From Caproiciproducens galactitolivorans (lineage in GTDB: Bacteria; Bacillota; Clostridia; Oscillospirales; Acutalibacteraceae): a stretch of 64,000 bases of DNA. The stretch's first letter is position 1. Each line of letters starts with the position of its first letter. The stretch spans positions 62,001-126,000 of the forward strand of contig NZ_SRMQ01000001.1 in the NCBI RefSeq assembly GCF_004768785.1, in the 5' to 3' direction. A program made the translations under genes and the position numbers. This document shows positions 35,887 to 45,175 of the stretch, in pieces. The notes under the pieces are model-generated. The model ran no database searches. It saw only the letters and a list, made by a program, of their open reading frames with translations, and was not told where the DNA came from.

Positions 35887-37113
35887 ATGTTGAATATGAT
35901 AAAATTTGACTTTCGAAAATTAAAACTTCCGATCCAGGATATTGACAGCATGCTCGTTTTATTGTTGGCGGCTTCCGTATTTGTACCCTTTTACTTCAGC
36001 GTTGTTGTAACCTGCGGAATCGCCATTATGACGATGATTAACTGTAAAGTAAGGACAAAAGCATTTTCTTCTCCTTATTCAAAGTTTCTTCTTGGTTTTC
36101 TGATTATTCCGTTTTTTATATCCGCAATCTATAATAATTACTGGGGAATGGTGTACGCAATCGTTATTCTCGCTGCAGCTACCTGTGCGTTCTATGTTCG
36201 AAGCGTAATGAACCGTTCTCTTTTTAACAAAGTAATGGATCTTACGTGTATCGCGAGCCTCTGGTGCGTTGCGATCGCCGTTTACCAGAAAGTAACCGCT
36301 TACGGTCTGGCGCCGCGATACCGCCCGGTTTCCGTATTCCATAACGCGAACTGTTATGGAATGATGATTGAATTTATAATCATTATTGCCATATATCGCA
36401 TATTTACCAACAAACAAAAAAAGAACTTTTATCTTGCCGTTATTGAACTCAACTTGATTGGACTTTATCTGTCGGCTAGCTGTTCCGCCTTCATAGCTAC
36501 CGCATGCGCCGTCATGACGATGCTGGTGTTGAAGAACCGCTATGCCCTTGCGGTTGGGTTGGTTTGTGTTGCAGCGGCCTTTGTTACGGTTGGGGCTATT
36601 TTTCCCTCGATTTTTCCGCGGGGCCTTGAAGCAATCGACAGCACCTGCGGCCAAAGGCTCTCAATTTGGACGACTGCGCTCCGCGGCATTACAAGGCATC
36701 CTTTCTTTGGAACAGGCGCGCTTTCCTATCAGATGATCTGTGAACAGCTTGGAGGCTACAAAACCTATCATTGCCATAATTTATTGCTGGACACCCTGTT
36801 GAATTTTGGCTTTGTCGGTTTTGGAGCAATCGGAATTTACTGTCTTGCTCAGCTAAAGCTTTTGTTGCTTCGTTTCAAAAATAATATTGGGATGAATATG
36901 AATATTCTTTTTACAGCGGCATTGGTTGCTACCGCTGTGCACGGTATGACCGATGTGACGATTCTTTGGATTCAGACCGGCTTATTGTTTATTTTTATGT
37001 ATTCAGCGATGGGCATCGGTTCGGAGTGCCTGGAAAGCCAGCTTCGCCTGCCTTCGCTTGTGCCGGACTACGCGGAGAAAGCACCCGTCCAGCCTGTGTA
37101 CCTGAAAAACTGA
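35887..37113 (+). CDS. O-antigen ligase/Wzy-like membrane protein
   Basis: 408 residues with about ten helices and, near residues 255-300, the ligase-type periplasmic segment QRLSIWTTALRGITRHPFFGTGALSY followed by HCHNLLLDTLLNFGFVG, the wzy_C/O-antigen ligase signature (the His in HNLLLD is conserved). By family it joins or polymerises undecaprenyl-linked glycans. No other polysaccharide genes are adjacent, so its substrate is open. It may also provide the transcript that reads into mgtA. Confidence 0.82.
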   Translation: MLNMIKFDFRKLKLPIQDIDSMLVLLLAASVFVPFYFSVVVTCGIAIMTMINCKVRTKAFSSPYSKFLLGFLIIPFFISAIYNNYWGMVYAIVILAAATCAFYVRSVMNRSLFNKVMDLTCIASLWCVAIAVYQKVTAYGLAPRYRPVSVFHNANCYGMMIEFIIIIAIYRIFTNKQKKNFYLAVIELNLIGLYLSASCSAFIATACAVMTMLVLKNRYALAVGLVCVAAAFVTVGAIFPSIFPRGLEAIDSTCGQRLSIWTTALRGITRHPFFGTGALSYQMICEQLGGYKTYHCHNLLLDTLLNFGFVGFGAIGIYCLAQLKLLLLRFKNNIGMNMNILFTAALVATAVHGMTDVTILWIQTGLLFIFMYSAMGIGSECLESQLRLPSLVPDYAEKAPVQPVYLKN

Positions 37114-37204
37114 TTTCTCTAATTCGGTTGCCTTGTCCCGAAAGCAGGGCGGTAGTCTGCTGAACTCAATATTAATTGTATGTGATTGCACAACAGAATC
37201 TTTC

Positions 37205-37236
37205 GTCCCTTGCCCAATCAGGCAGGGGACTTTTTT
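37205..37236 (+). promoter_or_regulatory. Intrinsic terminator/attenuator in the mgtA leader
   Basis: GTCCCTTGCC (37205-37214), loop CAATCA, GGCAGGGGAC (37221-37230), then T6. Only 28 bases separate it from the mgtA ATG, with the GCAGGAGG ribosome site between, so no promoter fits after it. mgtA transcription must read through. An upstream GTCCC (37135-37139) could compete for the 3' arm. The leader does not match the M-box as I know it. Confidence 0.65.
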
Positions 37237-37264
37237 CCTTAAAAACCCCGCAGGAGGTGTTAAA

Positions 37265-39913
37265 ATGAAGAAAACACAAATGACAGATATCAGCGCGCAG
37301 GCCATTGCAAAGAAACTCAAAGAATATTCGAACATGGAAAAATATATTCTGCTTTCTACCCTTAAGACAAGGGAAAAAGGGTTGGATATTGTTGACGTTG
37401 AAATGTTCTCCGAACAGTACGGAAGCAATGAAATATCCCATGAGAAGCCAAAGCCATGGTATATACAATTAATAAAGGCGTTCGAGAATCCGTTTACCTT
37501 TGTGTTGCTTGTAATTGCCGCAATCTCCTTTATTACCGAAGTCGAGCTTGCAAAACCGGAAGAAAGGAGTCCGGCTGCGGTTATCGTGATTCTGACCCTT
37601 GTGCTGATCAGCGGCGGCCTGCGCTTCTTTCAGGAATTCCGTTCCGGAAAAGAAGCGGAAAGCCTGAAATCTATGGTAAAAACAACAGCAACGGTTATTC
37701 GCCGTGAAAACGGACGCGAAGAAATACCGATGGCCGACCTACTGCCGGGCGATATCGTTGTTCTTGCGGGCGGCGACATGATCCCCGCCGATTTGCGGAT
37801 CTTAAAGGCAAAGGACTTATTTATCAGCCAGTCGGCGCTGACGGGTGAATCCGAACCAATTGAAAAATTCTCCGATCCGGACCGAACGAAAAAGGAAGAC
37901 AACCTGTTTGATCTTCGGAATATCTGCTTTATGGGTACCAATGTCGTGAGCGGTTCCGCTCTTGCCGTTGTGCTTGCCACCGGGGATAACACGTATTTCG
38001 GCAACATGGCCAGGGCACTTTCCGGCGAACGTGCACCCACCAGTTTTGATAAGGGTGTGAATTCCGTAAGCTTTCTGATGATTCGTTTTATGCTGGTTAT
38101 GGTTCCGGTTGTATTCCTGCTGAACGGTCTTACGAAGCACAACTGGATTCAAGCGCTTTTATTTGCCATTTCCGTTGCCATTGGTTTAACACCGGAAATG
38201 CTGCCGACGATCGTAACGACGAATCTGGCCAAGGGAGCCGTCAGCATGTCCCGCCAGAAGACCGTGGTAAAGCATTTGAATTCGATTCAGAATTTCGGTG
38301 CGATGGACATTCTCTGTACCGACAAGACCGGTACGCTGACAAGGGACGAAATCGTTATTGAGCGCCACTTAAACGTACAGGGCATAGAAGACCAAAGAGT
38401 TTTGAAGTATGCTTATCTGAATAGTTATTTTCAGACAGGGCTGAAAAACCTGATCGATCTGGCGGTTATTGATAAAGCCAATGAAGAAAGCATAACTTAT
38501 TTAAATAACGAATATATCAAAGTAGATGAAATTCCTTTTGATTTTGCGCGCCGCCGCATGAGCGTCGTGCTGAAAAACCGTGAGGGAAAAACACAGGTTA
38601 TTACAAAGGGCGCGGTAGAAGAAATCCTCCAGATTTGCTCCTGCTGCGAATATCAGGGTGAAGTCCTGCCGCTGACCGAAGAGCTGCGCAGGCAGGTTGT
38701 CAATATGGCGCAAGAATTGAATTCCCAGGGGATGAGGGTAATTGCCGTTGCCCAGAAAAGAGACCCGTCCGTTGAGGGCGTCTTCGGAGTAAAAGACGAG
38801 AGCGATATGACACTGATGGGCTATCTCGGCCTTTTGGACCCGCCGAAGAAATCTGCCGCCGCCGCTATAAGCGCGCTGGGAGAATACGGCGTTCAGGTAA
38901 AGGTGCTTACAGGCGATAACGAAGGAGTAACGCGGAAAATCTGCGGTGACGTCGGGCTGTCGGTCGATAAAATCCTTCTCGGCTCTGAAATAGAGGAAAT
39001 GAGCGAGGAAGAACTGATGCGGCAGGCAGGGGACACCACTGTTTTCGCCAAGCTTTCTCCGATGCAGAAGGCTCGCGTTGTCAATGCGCTGCAGGAAATC
39101 GGTCATACGGTTGGGTTTATGGGTGACGGCATCAACGATGCACAGGCGCTCAGCAAAGCCGATGTAGGTATCTCTGTCGATACGGCGGTGGACATTGCCA
39201 AGGAGAGCGCGGATATTATCCTTTTGGAAAAGGATTTGATGGTGCTGGAGCATGGCGTTATTGAAGGACGCAAAATCTTTGGAAATATCATTAAATATAT
39301 CAAGATGACCTCAAGCTCCAATTTTGGGAATATGCTGTCTATGCTGGTCGCGAGTGCGTTTCTGCCATTCCTGCCCATGATGCCGGTTCAGATTCTTGTT
39401 CTGGATTTACTGTATAACATTTCCCAGATTTCCATTCCGTGGGACAACATGGATGTGGAATATCTTTGCGTACCGAGGAAATGGGATGCTACGAGCATCG
39501 GCAAGTTTATGCTTTGTATCGGGCCGGTAAGCTCTGTTTTTGATATTGCGACCTATCTTTTGATGTGGTTCGTATTTGGCTGCAACACAGCGACGAACCC
39601 CGCTCTAATCGCGCTGTTTAACGCCGGATGGTTTGTTGAAAGTCTGCTCTCCCAGACTTTGATCATCCACCTGATCCGTACGCCGAAACTTCCGTTCGTG
39701 CAAAGCCGCGCAGCAACTCCTGTGGTGCTCCTGACGTCCGTTATCATGGCGATCGGTATTCTTATTCCATTTACACCGCTCGGCGCTTATGTGGGGCTTG
39801 CAAGCCTTCCTATGGCATACTTTGGCTGGCTTGCGGTGATTATTCTGGGATATATTACATTTGCGCAGATTGTGAAGATGATTTATATTAAAATCAACCG
39901 TTCGTGGCTGTAA
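37265..39913 (+). CDS. mgtA: Mg2+-importing P-type ATPase (MgtA/MgtB)
   Basis: 882 residues from ATG 37265 (AGGAGG upstream). Actuator SALTGESEPIEKF, helix-4 motif IGLTPEMLPTIVTTNLAKGA characteristic of MgtA, phosphorylation site CTDKTGTLTRDE, hinge MGDGINDAQALSKADVGI, and ten helices. P3B-type importer induced in Mg2+ starvation in other bacteria. A frame extending upstream to 37133 overlaps the attenuator and is not the coding start. Confidence 0.94.
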   Translation: MKKTQMTDISAQAIAKKLKEYSNMEKYILLSTLKTREKGLDIVDVEMFSEQYGSNEISHEKPKPWYIQLIKAFENPFTFVLLVIAAISFITEVELAKPEERSPAAVIVILTLVLISGGLRFFQEFRSGKEAESLKSMVKTTATVIRRENGREEIPMADLLPGDIVVLAGGDMIPADLRILKAKDLFISQSALTGESEPIEKFSDPDRTKKEDNLFDLRNICFMGTNVVSGSALAVVLATGDNTYFGNMARALSGERAPTSFDKGVNSVSFLMIRFMLVMVPVVFLLNGLTKHNWIQALLFAISVAIGLTPEMLPTIVTTNLAKGAVSMSRQKTVVKHLNSIQNFGAMDILCTDKTGTLTRDEIVIERHLNVQGIEDQRVLKYAYLNSYFQTGLKNLIDLAVIDKANEESITYLNNEYIKVDEIPFDFARRRMSVVLKNREGKTQVITKGAVEEILQICSCCEYQGEVLPLTEELRRQVVNMAQELNSQGMRVIAVAQKRDPSVEGVFGVKDESDMTLMGYLGLLDPPKKSAAAAISALGEYGVQVKVLTGDNEGVTRKICGDVGLSVDKILLGSEIEEMSEEELMRQAGDTTVFAKLSPMQKARVVNALQEIGHTVGFMGDGINDAQALSKADVGISVDTAVDIAKESADIILLEKDLMVLEHGVIEGRKIFGNIIKYIKMTSSSNFGNMLSMLVASAFLPFLPMMPVQILVLDLLYNISQISIPWDNMDVEYLCVPRKWDATSIGKFMLCIGPVSSVFDIATYLLMWFVFGCNTATNPALIALFNAGWFVESLLSQTLIIHLIRTPKLPFVQSRAATPVVLLTSVIMAIGILIPFTPLGAYVGLASLPMAYFGWLAVIILGYITFAQIVKMIYIKINRSWL

Positions 39914-39915
39914 AT

Positions 39916-39951
39916 AAAAAGGACTTGAGCCAACCGGCCAAGTCCTTTTTT
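39916..39951. terminator. Bidirectional terminator mgtA / sleL-like
   Basis: AAAAAGGACTTG with CAAGTCCTTTTTT around an 11-nt loop, between convergent genes. Confidence 0.9.
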
Positions 39952-39952
39952 G

Positions 39953-41233
39953 CTATAAAACTTTTTTGATGGTAAACATATTGTCCTGTACCACCCAGTT
40001 TTGAGGGAAGAAGCTGTTAATCGTCCAGTAGCTTACCCCGCCAAGGTTGTATTTGGCAACCACTTTCATTTTCGCTTCAATGCTTCTGGCGTCTTCAAAC
40101 CAAACAATGTGCTGCTTTCCGCTCCTGTCGTAATAATTAAAAAATGGGGACTGCGCGGTTTGGTCAAATTGAATGTTCGCGCTGACCTGTGAGGCAAGGT
40201 TTACTGCGCCCACATTGGTCATCGGACGCGCCGCGGTGCCCTGAATATAGGGGAGGGTCCAGTCGTAGCCGTAGTTCGGGATTCCCATGAAAATCTTTCT
40301 GCTCGGCATAACCGATACCGCATACTGTATTACATCTTCCACAAGGTTAACCGGGGCGACCGCACGGGGCGGCCCCATCAGATAGCCCCATTCGTAGGTC
40401 ATCAGGATAACATGGTCAACCAGAAGTCCGTGGGTCGCATAGTCGTGCGCTTCATACAGAAGCCCCGCTTGGCTCCCGCTTGTCTTGGGCGCAAGGGCTG
40501 TTGTTACGATATAGCCCAGAGAATGCAGGCGATCCACCGTTTTTTTCAGAAAATTATTGTAGTTTTCCCGGTCGCGCGGGAAGATATATTCAAAATCGAC
40601 ATCCAGCCCGAAATAGTTTTTTTCCTGCATAATGCCTATGACATTGTCAAGAAGGGTGTCCTGAAGCGTCTCGTTGGTCAGGATCGTATTCGCAAGCTCG
40701 CTTCCGAAGCCGCCGCCCTCTTTTATGTTGGTAATAACCATCATCGGAGCTACGCTCTGCCGTCGGGCCACCTCGATAAGCGGGCCATCCTGAATGGCGG
40801 TCAGGCTTCCGTCCGGTTTGACCTGATAGCTGAAAATGCTAAGGTAGGTTAAGTGCGGAAGGGTGCGTTCTAGTGTGGTGTTTTCGATATCCGTTTGCGC
40901 ATAGCCGTTTACTTCAATCGTTCCTGATTTTTCAGTTGCAAACGGGATGATAATAATCTGACCTACGCTGATGGAGGAAGGGTCGGTAATCCCTTCGTTT
41001 GCGCTCAATATACGAAAGACCGTCGTATCATACATCCGCGCGATGGAATATAGTGATTCGCCGGGTAATACGGTGTGGCGCACGCTGTCTACGTCAATTA
41101 CAATTGCTTGGCCGATGACAAGATGGTTGATGTTTTCCAGACCGTTATCAGCTATTATCTTTTGAACGGTCGTACCATACTTTCTTGATAAAGAATAGAT
41201 GGTATCTCCCTGCCGGACAGTATGTATTACCAA
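39953..41233 (-). CDS. LysM-GH18 spore cortex hydrolase (SleL/YaaH-like)
   Basis: Peptidoglycan N-acetylglucosaminidase by family. Two LysM modules (about residues 1-45 and 50-95: HTVRQGDTIYSLSRKYGTT, HTVLPGESLYSIARMYDTT) then a GH18 barrel with catalytic DxxDxE-type motif GLDVDFEY and MTYEWGY. No signal peptide, as in SleL. The TTG at 41233 places the LysM at the extreme N-terminus as in homologues; GTG 41242 and ATG 41239 are alternatives. Points to a sporulating organism. Confidence 0.88.
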   Translation of the reverse strand: MVIHTVRQGDTIYSLSRKYGTTVQKIIADNGLENINHLVIGQAIVIDVDSVRHTVLPGESLYSIARMYDTTVFRILSANEGITDPSSISVGQIIIIPFATEKSGTIEVNGYAQTDIENTTLERTLPHLTYLSIFSYQVKPDGSLTAIQDGPLIEVARRQSVAPMMVITNIKEGGGFGSELANTILTNETLQDTLLDNVIGIMQEKNYFGLDVDFEYIFPRDRENYNNFLKKTVDRLHSLGYIVTTALAPKTSGSQAGLLYEAHDYATHGLLVDHVILMTYEWGYLMGPPRAVAPVNLVEDVIQYAVSVMPSRKIFMGIPNYGYDWTLPYIQGTAARPMTNVGAVNLASQVSANIQFDQTAQSPFFNYYDRSGKQHIVWFEDARSIEAKMKVVAKYNLGGVSYWTINSFFPQNWVVQDNMFTIKKVL

Positions 41234-41379
41234 ACCCATCACACCTTTTCATTCATAATTTGTTAGCGGGTACCGTTTTCTAACAGTATATGAAATCCGG
41301 AGACGGGGTATGCCTGCCCTGTTGGGACGCTGTGTGGATTTTCTGGGATTGATATGAAATATCAAACTGTTCTATTTGT

Positions 41380-41652
41380 TTAACGGAAAAATAGATAATA
41401 AGCGGTGACGATTTGCAGCGTAATAATCACCGGAATGCCAAACATAAATTTTTTGTGATGCGTTTTGTGGCGAATTGCATACATCGTAAGCAGCATGCCA
41501 ACGGAGCCGCCGAATGCGGCAAGAAAAAGCAGAGCATCCTCCGGAACGCGCCGGCGATGCTTTTTCGCGTTATGCTTGTCTACGATTGTCACAACGATTG
41601 CTATGAAATTAATAATAATCAGATAAGAACACCAGTATATATAAGCAGGCAT
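41380..41652 (-). CDS. DUF1294 small membrane protein
   Basis: 90 residues, three helices. The middle block HNAKKHRRRVPEDALLFLAAFGG followed by RHKTHHKKF is the DUF1294 signature. Function unknown. Probably cotranscribed with the zinc-ribbon gene 15 bp upstream. Confidence 0.88.
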   Translation of the reverse strand: MPAYIYWCSYLIIINFIAIVVTIVDKHNAKKHRRRVPEDALLFLAAFGGSVGMLLTMYAIRHKTHHKKFMFGIPVIITLQIVTAYYLFFR

Positions 41653-41667
41653 GTCTTTTCCTCTCTT

Positions 41668-42036
41668 TTATCGCAGGTTTGCGCCGCAGTTTGGGCAGTA
41701 ATTGCAGTTTGGGTCAACAGGGCAGTTACAGTTTGGGCAGGTTCTTCGGTAAGCGCCTTGGATGATATACATCTTCCTTGGATCTATTTCAACTGTATAA
41801 TCCTTTTCAACGCGCTTTCCCTCATCGGCCGAAAGCTCGTAAACCGCGCCGCAGTTTGGACAGGTGACAAAATAGCGCTTGCTGAAACGGAACAGGGGAA
41901 GGAAGAAAAAAGTAAACTGCTGGAAGGTGCAGGTGACCAGAGCCATCGCCCCATTTGCGGAACAGCAGGGAAAAAATCCACATTTTCTGACTCCCAGATC
42001 GTGTGCGCCGTTGGTGATCCCCACGATAAAGAACAT
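41668..42036 (-). CDS. Zinc-ribbon protein
   Basis: 122 residues: short hydrophobic N-terminus (MFFIVGITNGAHDLG) with a Cys pair, a hydrophobic patch FTFFFLPLFRFSKRYFV, CPNCG, and a C-terminal double ribbon with CPNCNCPVDPNCNYCPNCG. This fits the small MFFIxG zinc-ribbon family of Firmicutes. Role unknown. Confidence 0.8.
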   Translation of the reverse strand: MFFIVGITNGAHDLGVRKCGFFPCCSANGAMALVTCTFQQFTFFFLPLFRFSKRYFVTCPNCGAVYELSADEGKRVEKDYTVEIDPRKMYIIQGAYRRTCPNCNCPVDPNCNYCPNCGANLR

Positions 42037-42159
42037 GGATATGCCCCCTTACGAAATGTATTAAATGGTATCCTACACGATGGAAACGCTTCTGTCAATA
42101 TCTCTATTCCGCGGAAACAGAAGGCGGAACGGACAGTAAAAATGAAAGGACGGGTTTCT

Positions 42160-43488
42160 ATGGTAATCAAGCTTTTCGACCGGCATAGCATTTTCGTCTG
42201 CATATGCCTGCTTGCGGCGGCGGTCGCTGTTTCCATGGCGTTGAATATGGAAAACAAAAAGGGCGGAGGGATTCCTGCCGTTTCCGCACAACAGGCTTCT
42301 GCCTTTCAGCCGAATGCTGCAACCGGTCTGCAGCAAAGCATTCCGGAGCCGGACACAGCACCCGTGGTTGCGTCCGCGCCGGCTGAACAGGTGAAAGCAC
42401 CGGTCGATGAAATGCGCGCGGTGTGGGTGCCGTATATGAGCTTGGATATGAGTAAAAGCAACGATAAAAGCGAGGCGGCCTTTCAAAAGAAATTTGACGC
42501 CATTGTGTCCGGGGCGAAAAATTGTGGAATGAACACGCTGATTGTGCAGGTGCGTCCGTTTGGCGACGCTTTGTACAAGTCTGCGTATTTTCCATGGAGC
42601 CATGTAGTCGGCGGCACACAGGGCGTTGATCCGGGCTACGACCCACTCGCGCTGATGGTCGCGTCAGCACATAAGGCAGGCATGAAGCTTCAAGCGTGGA
42701 TCAATCCCTTGCGCATTCAGACGTCGGCATCGCCGTCCATTCTGGCGCAGGGAAATAACTATAATCTATGGAAAAAGGATTCGGCGAAAGCCGGATGGAC
42801 AGTAGACTGTGCAAACGGGAAATATTATAATCCCGCCTACGCACAGGTCCGCAAGCTCATTGCGGACGGCGCCCAAGAGATCGCGAAAAATTATGACGTG
42901 GACGGGATCCAGTTCGACGATTATTTTTATCCCACACAGGACGCATCCTTCGATAAAAGCGCCTACGACAGCTATTGCGCGGCCGCTTCCCAAAGCGGTA
43001 CGCCGGTCAGCCTTCTGGAATGGCGGCAGGGAAATATCAACGCGCTGGTGTCGCTTGTTTATAGTGAAATCAAGGAAGTAAAGCCGAATCTGCCGTTCGG
43101 AATTGCGCCCCAGGGCAACATTGAGAACGATAAGAAAATGGGGGCTGATGTTGCATCTTGGTGCAGCGTCCGGGGCTATGTCGATTATATCTGCCCGCAG
43201 CTCTATGTGAATTTTGAAAATCCGGTGCTCCCGTTCGGCACGGCCGCGCAGAACTGGCGAAAGCTGGTCGTAAATAAAGATGTAAAGCTGTACCTCGGCC
43301 TTGCCGTTTACAAAAGCGGCTCCGACGCAGACAGCGGCACTTGGAAAAAATCCAATAACATTCTGGCCCGTCAGGTTGAAACGGGAAGGAAGGCTTCCTG
43401 CGACGGCTTTATGTTCTATTCATGGGATTATCTGAATGCCGATCAGACAAAGGAAGAGGTTCAGAATGTTATGAAAGTGCTCCGTTAA
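42160..43488 (+). CDS. Secreted GHL10-like glycoside hydrolase (DUF187/YngK type)
   Basis: 442 residues from ATG 42160 (AAAGGA upstream). Signal anchor about residues 8-30, a Pro/Ala/Gln-rich linker (45-75), then the TIM-barrel: EMRAVWVPYMSLD, GMNTLIVQVRPFGDALYKS, WINPLRI, DGIQFDDYFYP, GIAPQGN and MFYSWDYL. The Asp pair in IQFDDYF is the candidate active site. By family it acts on cell-surface glycans. The open frame runs far upstream (to 41413) but crosses two real minus-strand genes. Its stop overlaps mtaB end to end by four bases. Confidence 0.86.
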   Translation: MVIKLFDRHSIFVCICLLAAAVAVSMALNMENKKGGGIPAVSAQQASAFQPNAATGLQQSIPEPDTAPVVASAPAEQVKAPVDEMRAVWVPYMSLDMSKSNDKSEAAFQKKFDAIVSGAKNCGMNTLIVQVRPFGDALYKSAYFPWSHVVGGTQGVDPGYDPLALMVASAHKAGMKLQAWINPLRIQTSASPSILAQGNNYNLWKKDSAKAGWTVDCANGKYYNPAYAQVRKLIADGAQEIAKNYDVDGIQFDDYFYPTQDASFDKSAYDSYCAAASQSGTPVSLLEWRQGNINALVSLVYSEIKEVKPNLPFGIAPQGNIENDKKMGADVASWCSVRGYVDYICPQLYVNFENPVLPFGTAAQNWRKLVVNKDVKLYLGLAVYKSGSDADSGTWKKSNNILARQVETGRKASCDGFMFYSWDYLNADQTKEEVQNVMKVLR

Positions 43489-44771
43489 ATCTCTCCAATG
43501 CAGAAATCGTGCTGGGCCTGCGTGAGCTTTACCGGAACAATACGCCCGGCAAGCGATTCATCGCTATGTGTTTTTACCGGGGTGTAGTTTTCGGTGTAGC
43601 CTTCGTAAACGCCCTTTTCACATTCACGTTCAAAAAGAACCGGTTCGGTTAAACCGACCTGACGGCGGAAAAAGTCCTCTTTCGTTTTTTGCGTTATTTC
43701 AATCATCCGCTGGCTGCGCTGTTCTTTAACCGCCTGCGTAACCTGATCGGGTGCGTCGTTCGCCTTGGTGCCGGGGCGGCGGGAATAAGCGAAGACATGA
43801 ACCTTTGCAAAGCAGATTTCCTTTGCAAAGTCCAGTGATTTTTGAAACTCTTCCTCGGTCTCCCCGGGAAAGCCAACCATAATATCCGTTGTAATGGCGG
43901 CGTTTGGAAATGCCGCGCGAAGGTTTTTCACGATGGTGCGGTATTCATTCGTATTGTAATGCCGGTTCATGCGCCGTAGTGTTTCATCACAGCCGCTTTG
44001 AAGCGAGAGGTGAAACTGTGCGCAGAGTTTCTTTTGGCGGCTCAAACGGGCGATCACGTCCTCGCTGAGCTGTTCGGGCTCCAGGGAACCAAGGCGTATC
44101 CGCGCGATGCTTTCGGGCGCGCAGGCAGCTTCCACAGCGTCACAGAGATGCAGTCCGATATCCTGTCCGTAAGCGGAAAGGTTGATCCCGGTCAATACAA
44201 TCTCGCGGTAGCCGTTTGCGGCGATTTCGTTTATTTCCTTTTTCAGCTCATCCATGGGTTTGGAGCGCACCCTTCCGCGCGCGTAAGGAATAATGCAGTA
44301 CGAGCAGAAGCGGTTGCAGCCGTCTTCAATTTTCACAAAAGCGCGCGTTCGTTCATAAAATTGATTAACCTTCATCGATTCAAATCCGGATGCCTCTTCA
44401 TGGGGGACAATATCCACGATGCGCTGGCGTGAGGAGAGGTAATTCAGAATGTCCGGAAGAAGTGAGGAGCGGTTGGAATTGCCGAGAACGATATCCGCGT
44501 CCTGCAGCTTCGCCGCGGCTTCGGGAAAAGCCTGCGGCATGCAGCCCGTAAGAACGATGACGGCGTCCGGGTTTTTGCGCCTTGCGCGGTGGAGCGCCTG
44601 GCGCACCTTGTGGTCGCTCATTGCCGTTACGGTGCAGGAATTAATTAACACAACGTCGCTTTCCTCATCCGCGCCGCAGGCGCTGAAGCCCGCGGTGGTA
44701 AGCTGGGACAGCATCGCCTGCGATTCGTACTGGTTTACTTTGCATCCGAGCGTAATAACAGAAACTTTCAT
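43485..44771 (-). CDS. mtaB: tRNA t6A37 methylthiotransferase MtaB
   Basis: 428 residues. Radical SAM methylthiotransferase forming ms2t6A37 in tRNA. Three N-terminal Cys for the auxiliary cluster (LGCKVNQYES, NSCTVTA, TGCMPQ), radical SAM CNRFCSYC, LSLQSGCDETLRRMNR, and a C-terminal TRAM-like domain. The length and the LGCKVNQYES opening separate MtaB from MiaB and RimO. Confidence 0.92.
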   Translation of the reverse strand: MKVSVITLGCKVNQYESQAMLSQLTTAGFSACGADEESDVVLINSCTVTAMSDHKVRQALHRARRKNPDAVIVLTGCMPQAFPEAAAKLQDADIVLGNSNRSSLLPDILNYLSSRQRIVDIVPHEEASGFESMKVNQFYERTRAFVKIEDGCNRFCSYCIIPYARGRVRSKPMDELKKEINEIAANGYREIVLTGINLSAYGQDIGLHLCDAVEAACAPESIARIRLGSLEPEQLSEDVIARLSRQKKLCAQFHLSLQSGCDETLRRMNRHYNTNEYRTIVKNLRAAFPNAAITTDIMVGFPGETEEEFQKSLDFAKEICFAKVHVFAYSRRPGTKANDAPDQVTQAVKEQRSQRMIEITQKTKEDFFRRQVGLTEPVLFERECEKGVYEGYTENYTPVKTHSDESLAGRIVPVKLTQAQHDFCIGEI

Positions 44772-44900
44772 GTTTTCCCCTTTTAAAAATTTGAATATTT
44801 AATTTTGCTATTTGTCAAAAAGTCTGGTCATAATTGATATTGACCAAAATGCCGTAGTGCTATATCATGGGATATGAATTTTGTATATGGAGGGACTCTG

Positions 44901-45140
44901 ATGTACACAACTTCTATCGTATTGTCAAGCATTGAGGCTGTAAAGAAATTTGTTACATTGACAAACAGCTATTCCTTTCCGATAAACCTTACTACAGATA
45001 AATATAAGATCGATGCCAAATCCATTATGGGCGTTTTCAGCATGGATCTTTCCAAACCGGTGACCATCGAGGTCCCGAGCGAAGAAGGAAAAGAATTTAT
45101 TGCCCAACTTGAGCAGTTCAAACCTGTAGCAAAAAAATGA
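44901..45140 (+). CDS. HPr-like protein lacking the active-site histidine
   Basis: 79 residues from ATG 44901 (TGGAGGGA upstream; ATG 44874 gives 9 extra residues). The C-terminal two thirds match HPr: KYKIDAKSIMGVFSMDLSKPVTIEV, where Ser of KSIMGV corresponds to the regulatory Ser46. The N-terminal GxHARP loop with His15 is missing: the segment reads SIEAVKKFVTLTNSY. So it cannot act as a phosphocarrier and may be a Crh-like regulator. Monocistronic with a strong terminator. Confidence 0.83.
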   Translation: MYTTSIVLSSIEAVKKFVTLTNSYSFPINLTTDKYKIDAKSIMGVFSMDLSKPVTIEVPSEEGKEFIAQLEQFKPVAKK

Positions 45141-45148
45141 ATCCCCAA

Positions 45149-45175
45149 GCCCGGCGAACACGCCGGGCCCTTTTT
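45149..45175. terminator. Terminator between HPr-like gene and ABC-F gene
   Basis: GCCCGGCG (45149-45156), AACA, CGCCGGGC (45161-45168), then CCT6. Confidence 0.92.

Noticed and set aside
37114-37264. M-box, yybP-ykoY or T-box element before mgtA
   Set aside because: None of the core sequences of these classes could be found; only the terminator is certain.
41413-42159. Long upstream extension of the GHL10-like gene frame
   Set aside because: It runs antisense through the DUF1294 and zinc-ribbon genes, both with clear family motifs; the ribosome site and signal anchor place the start at 42160.
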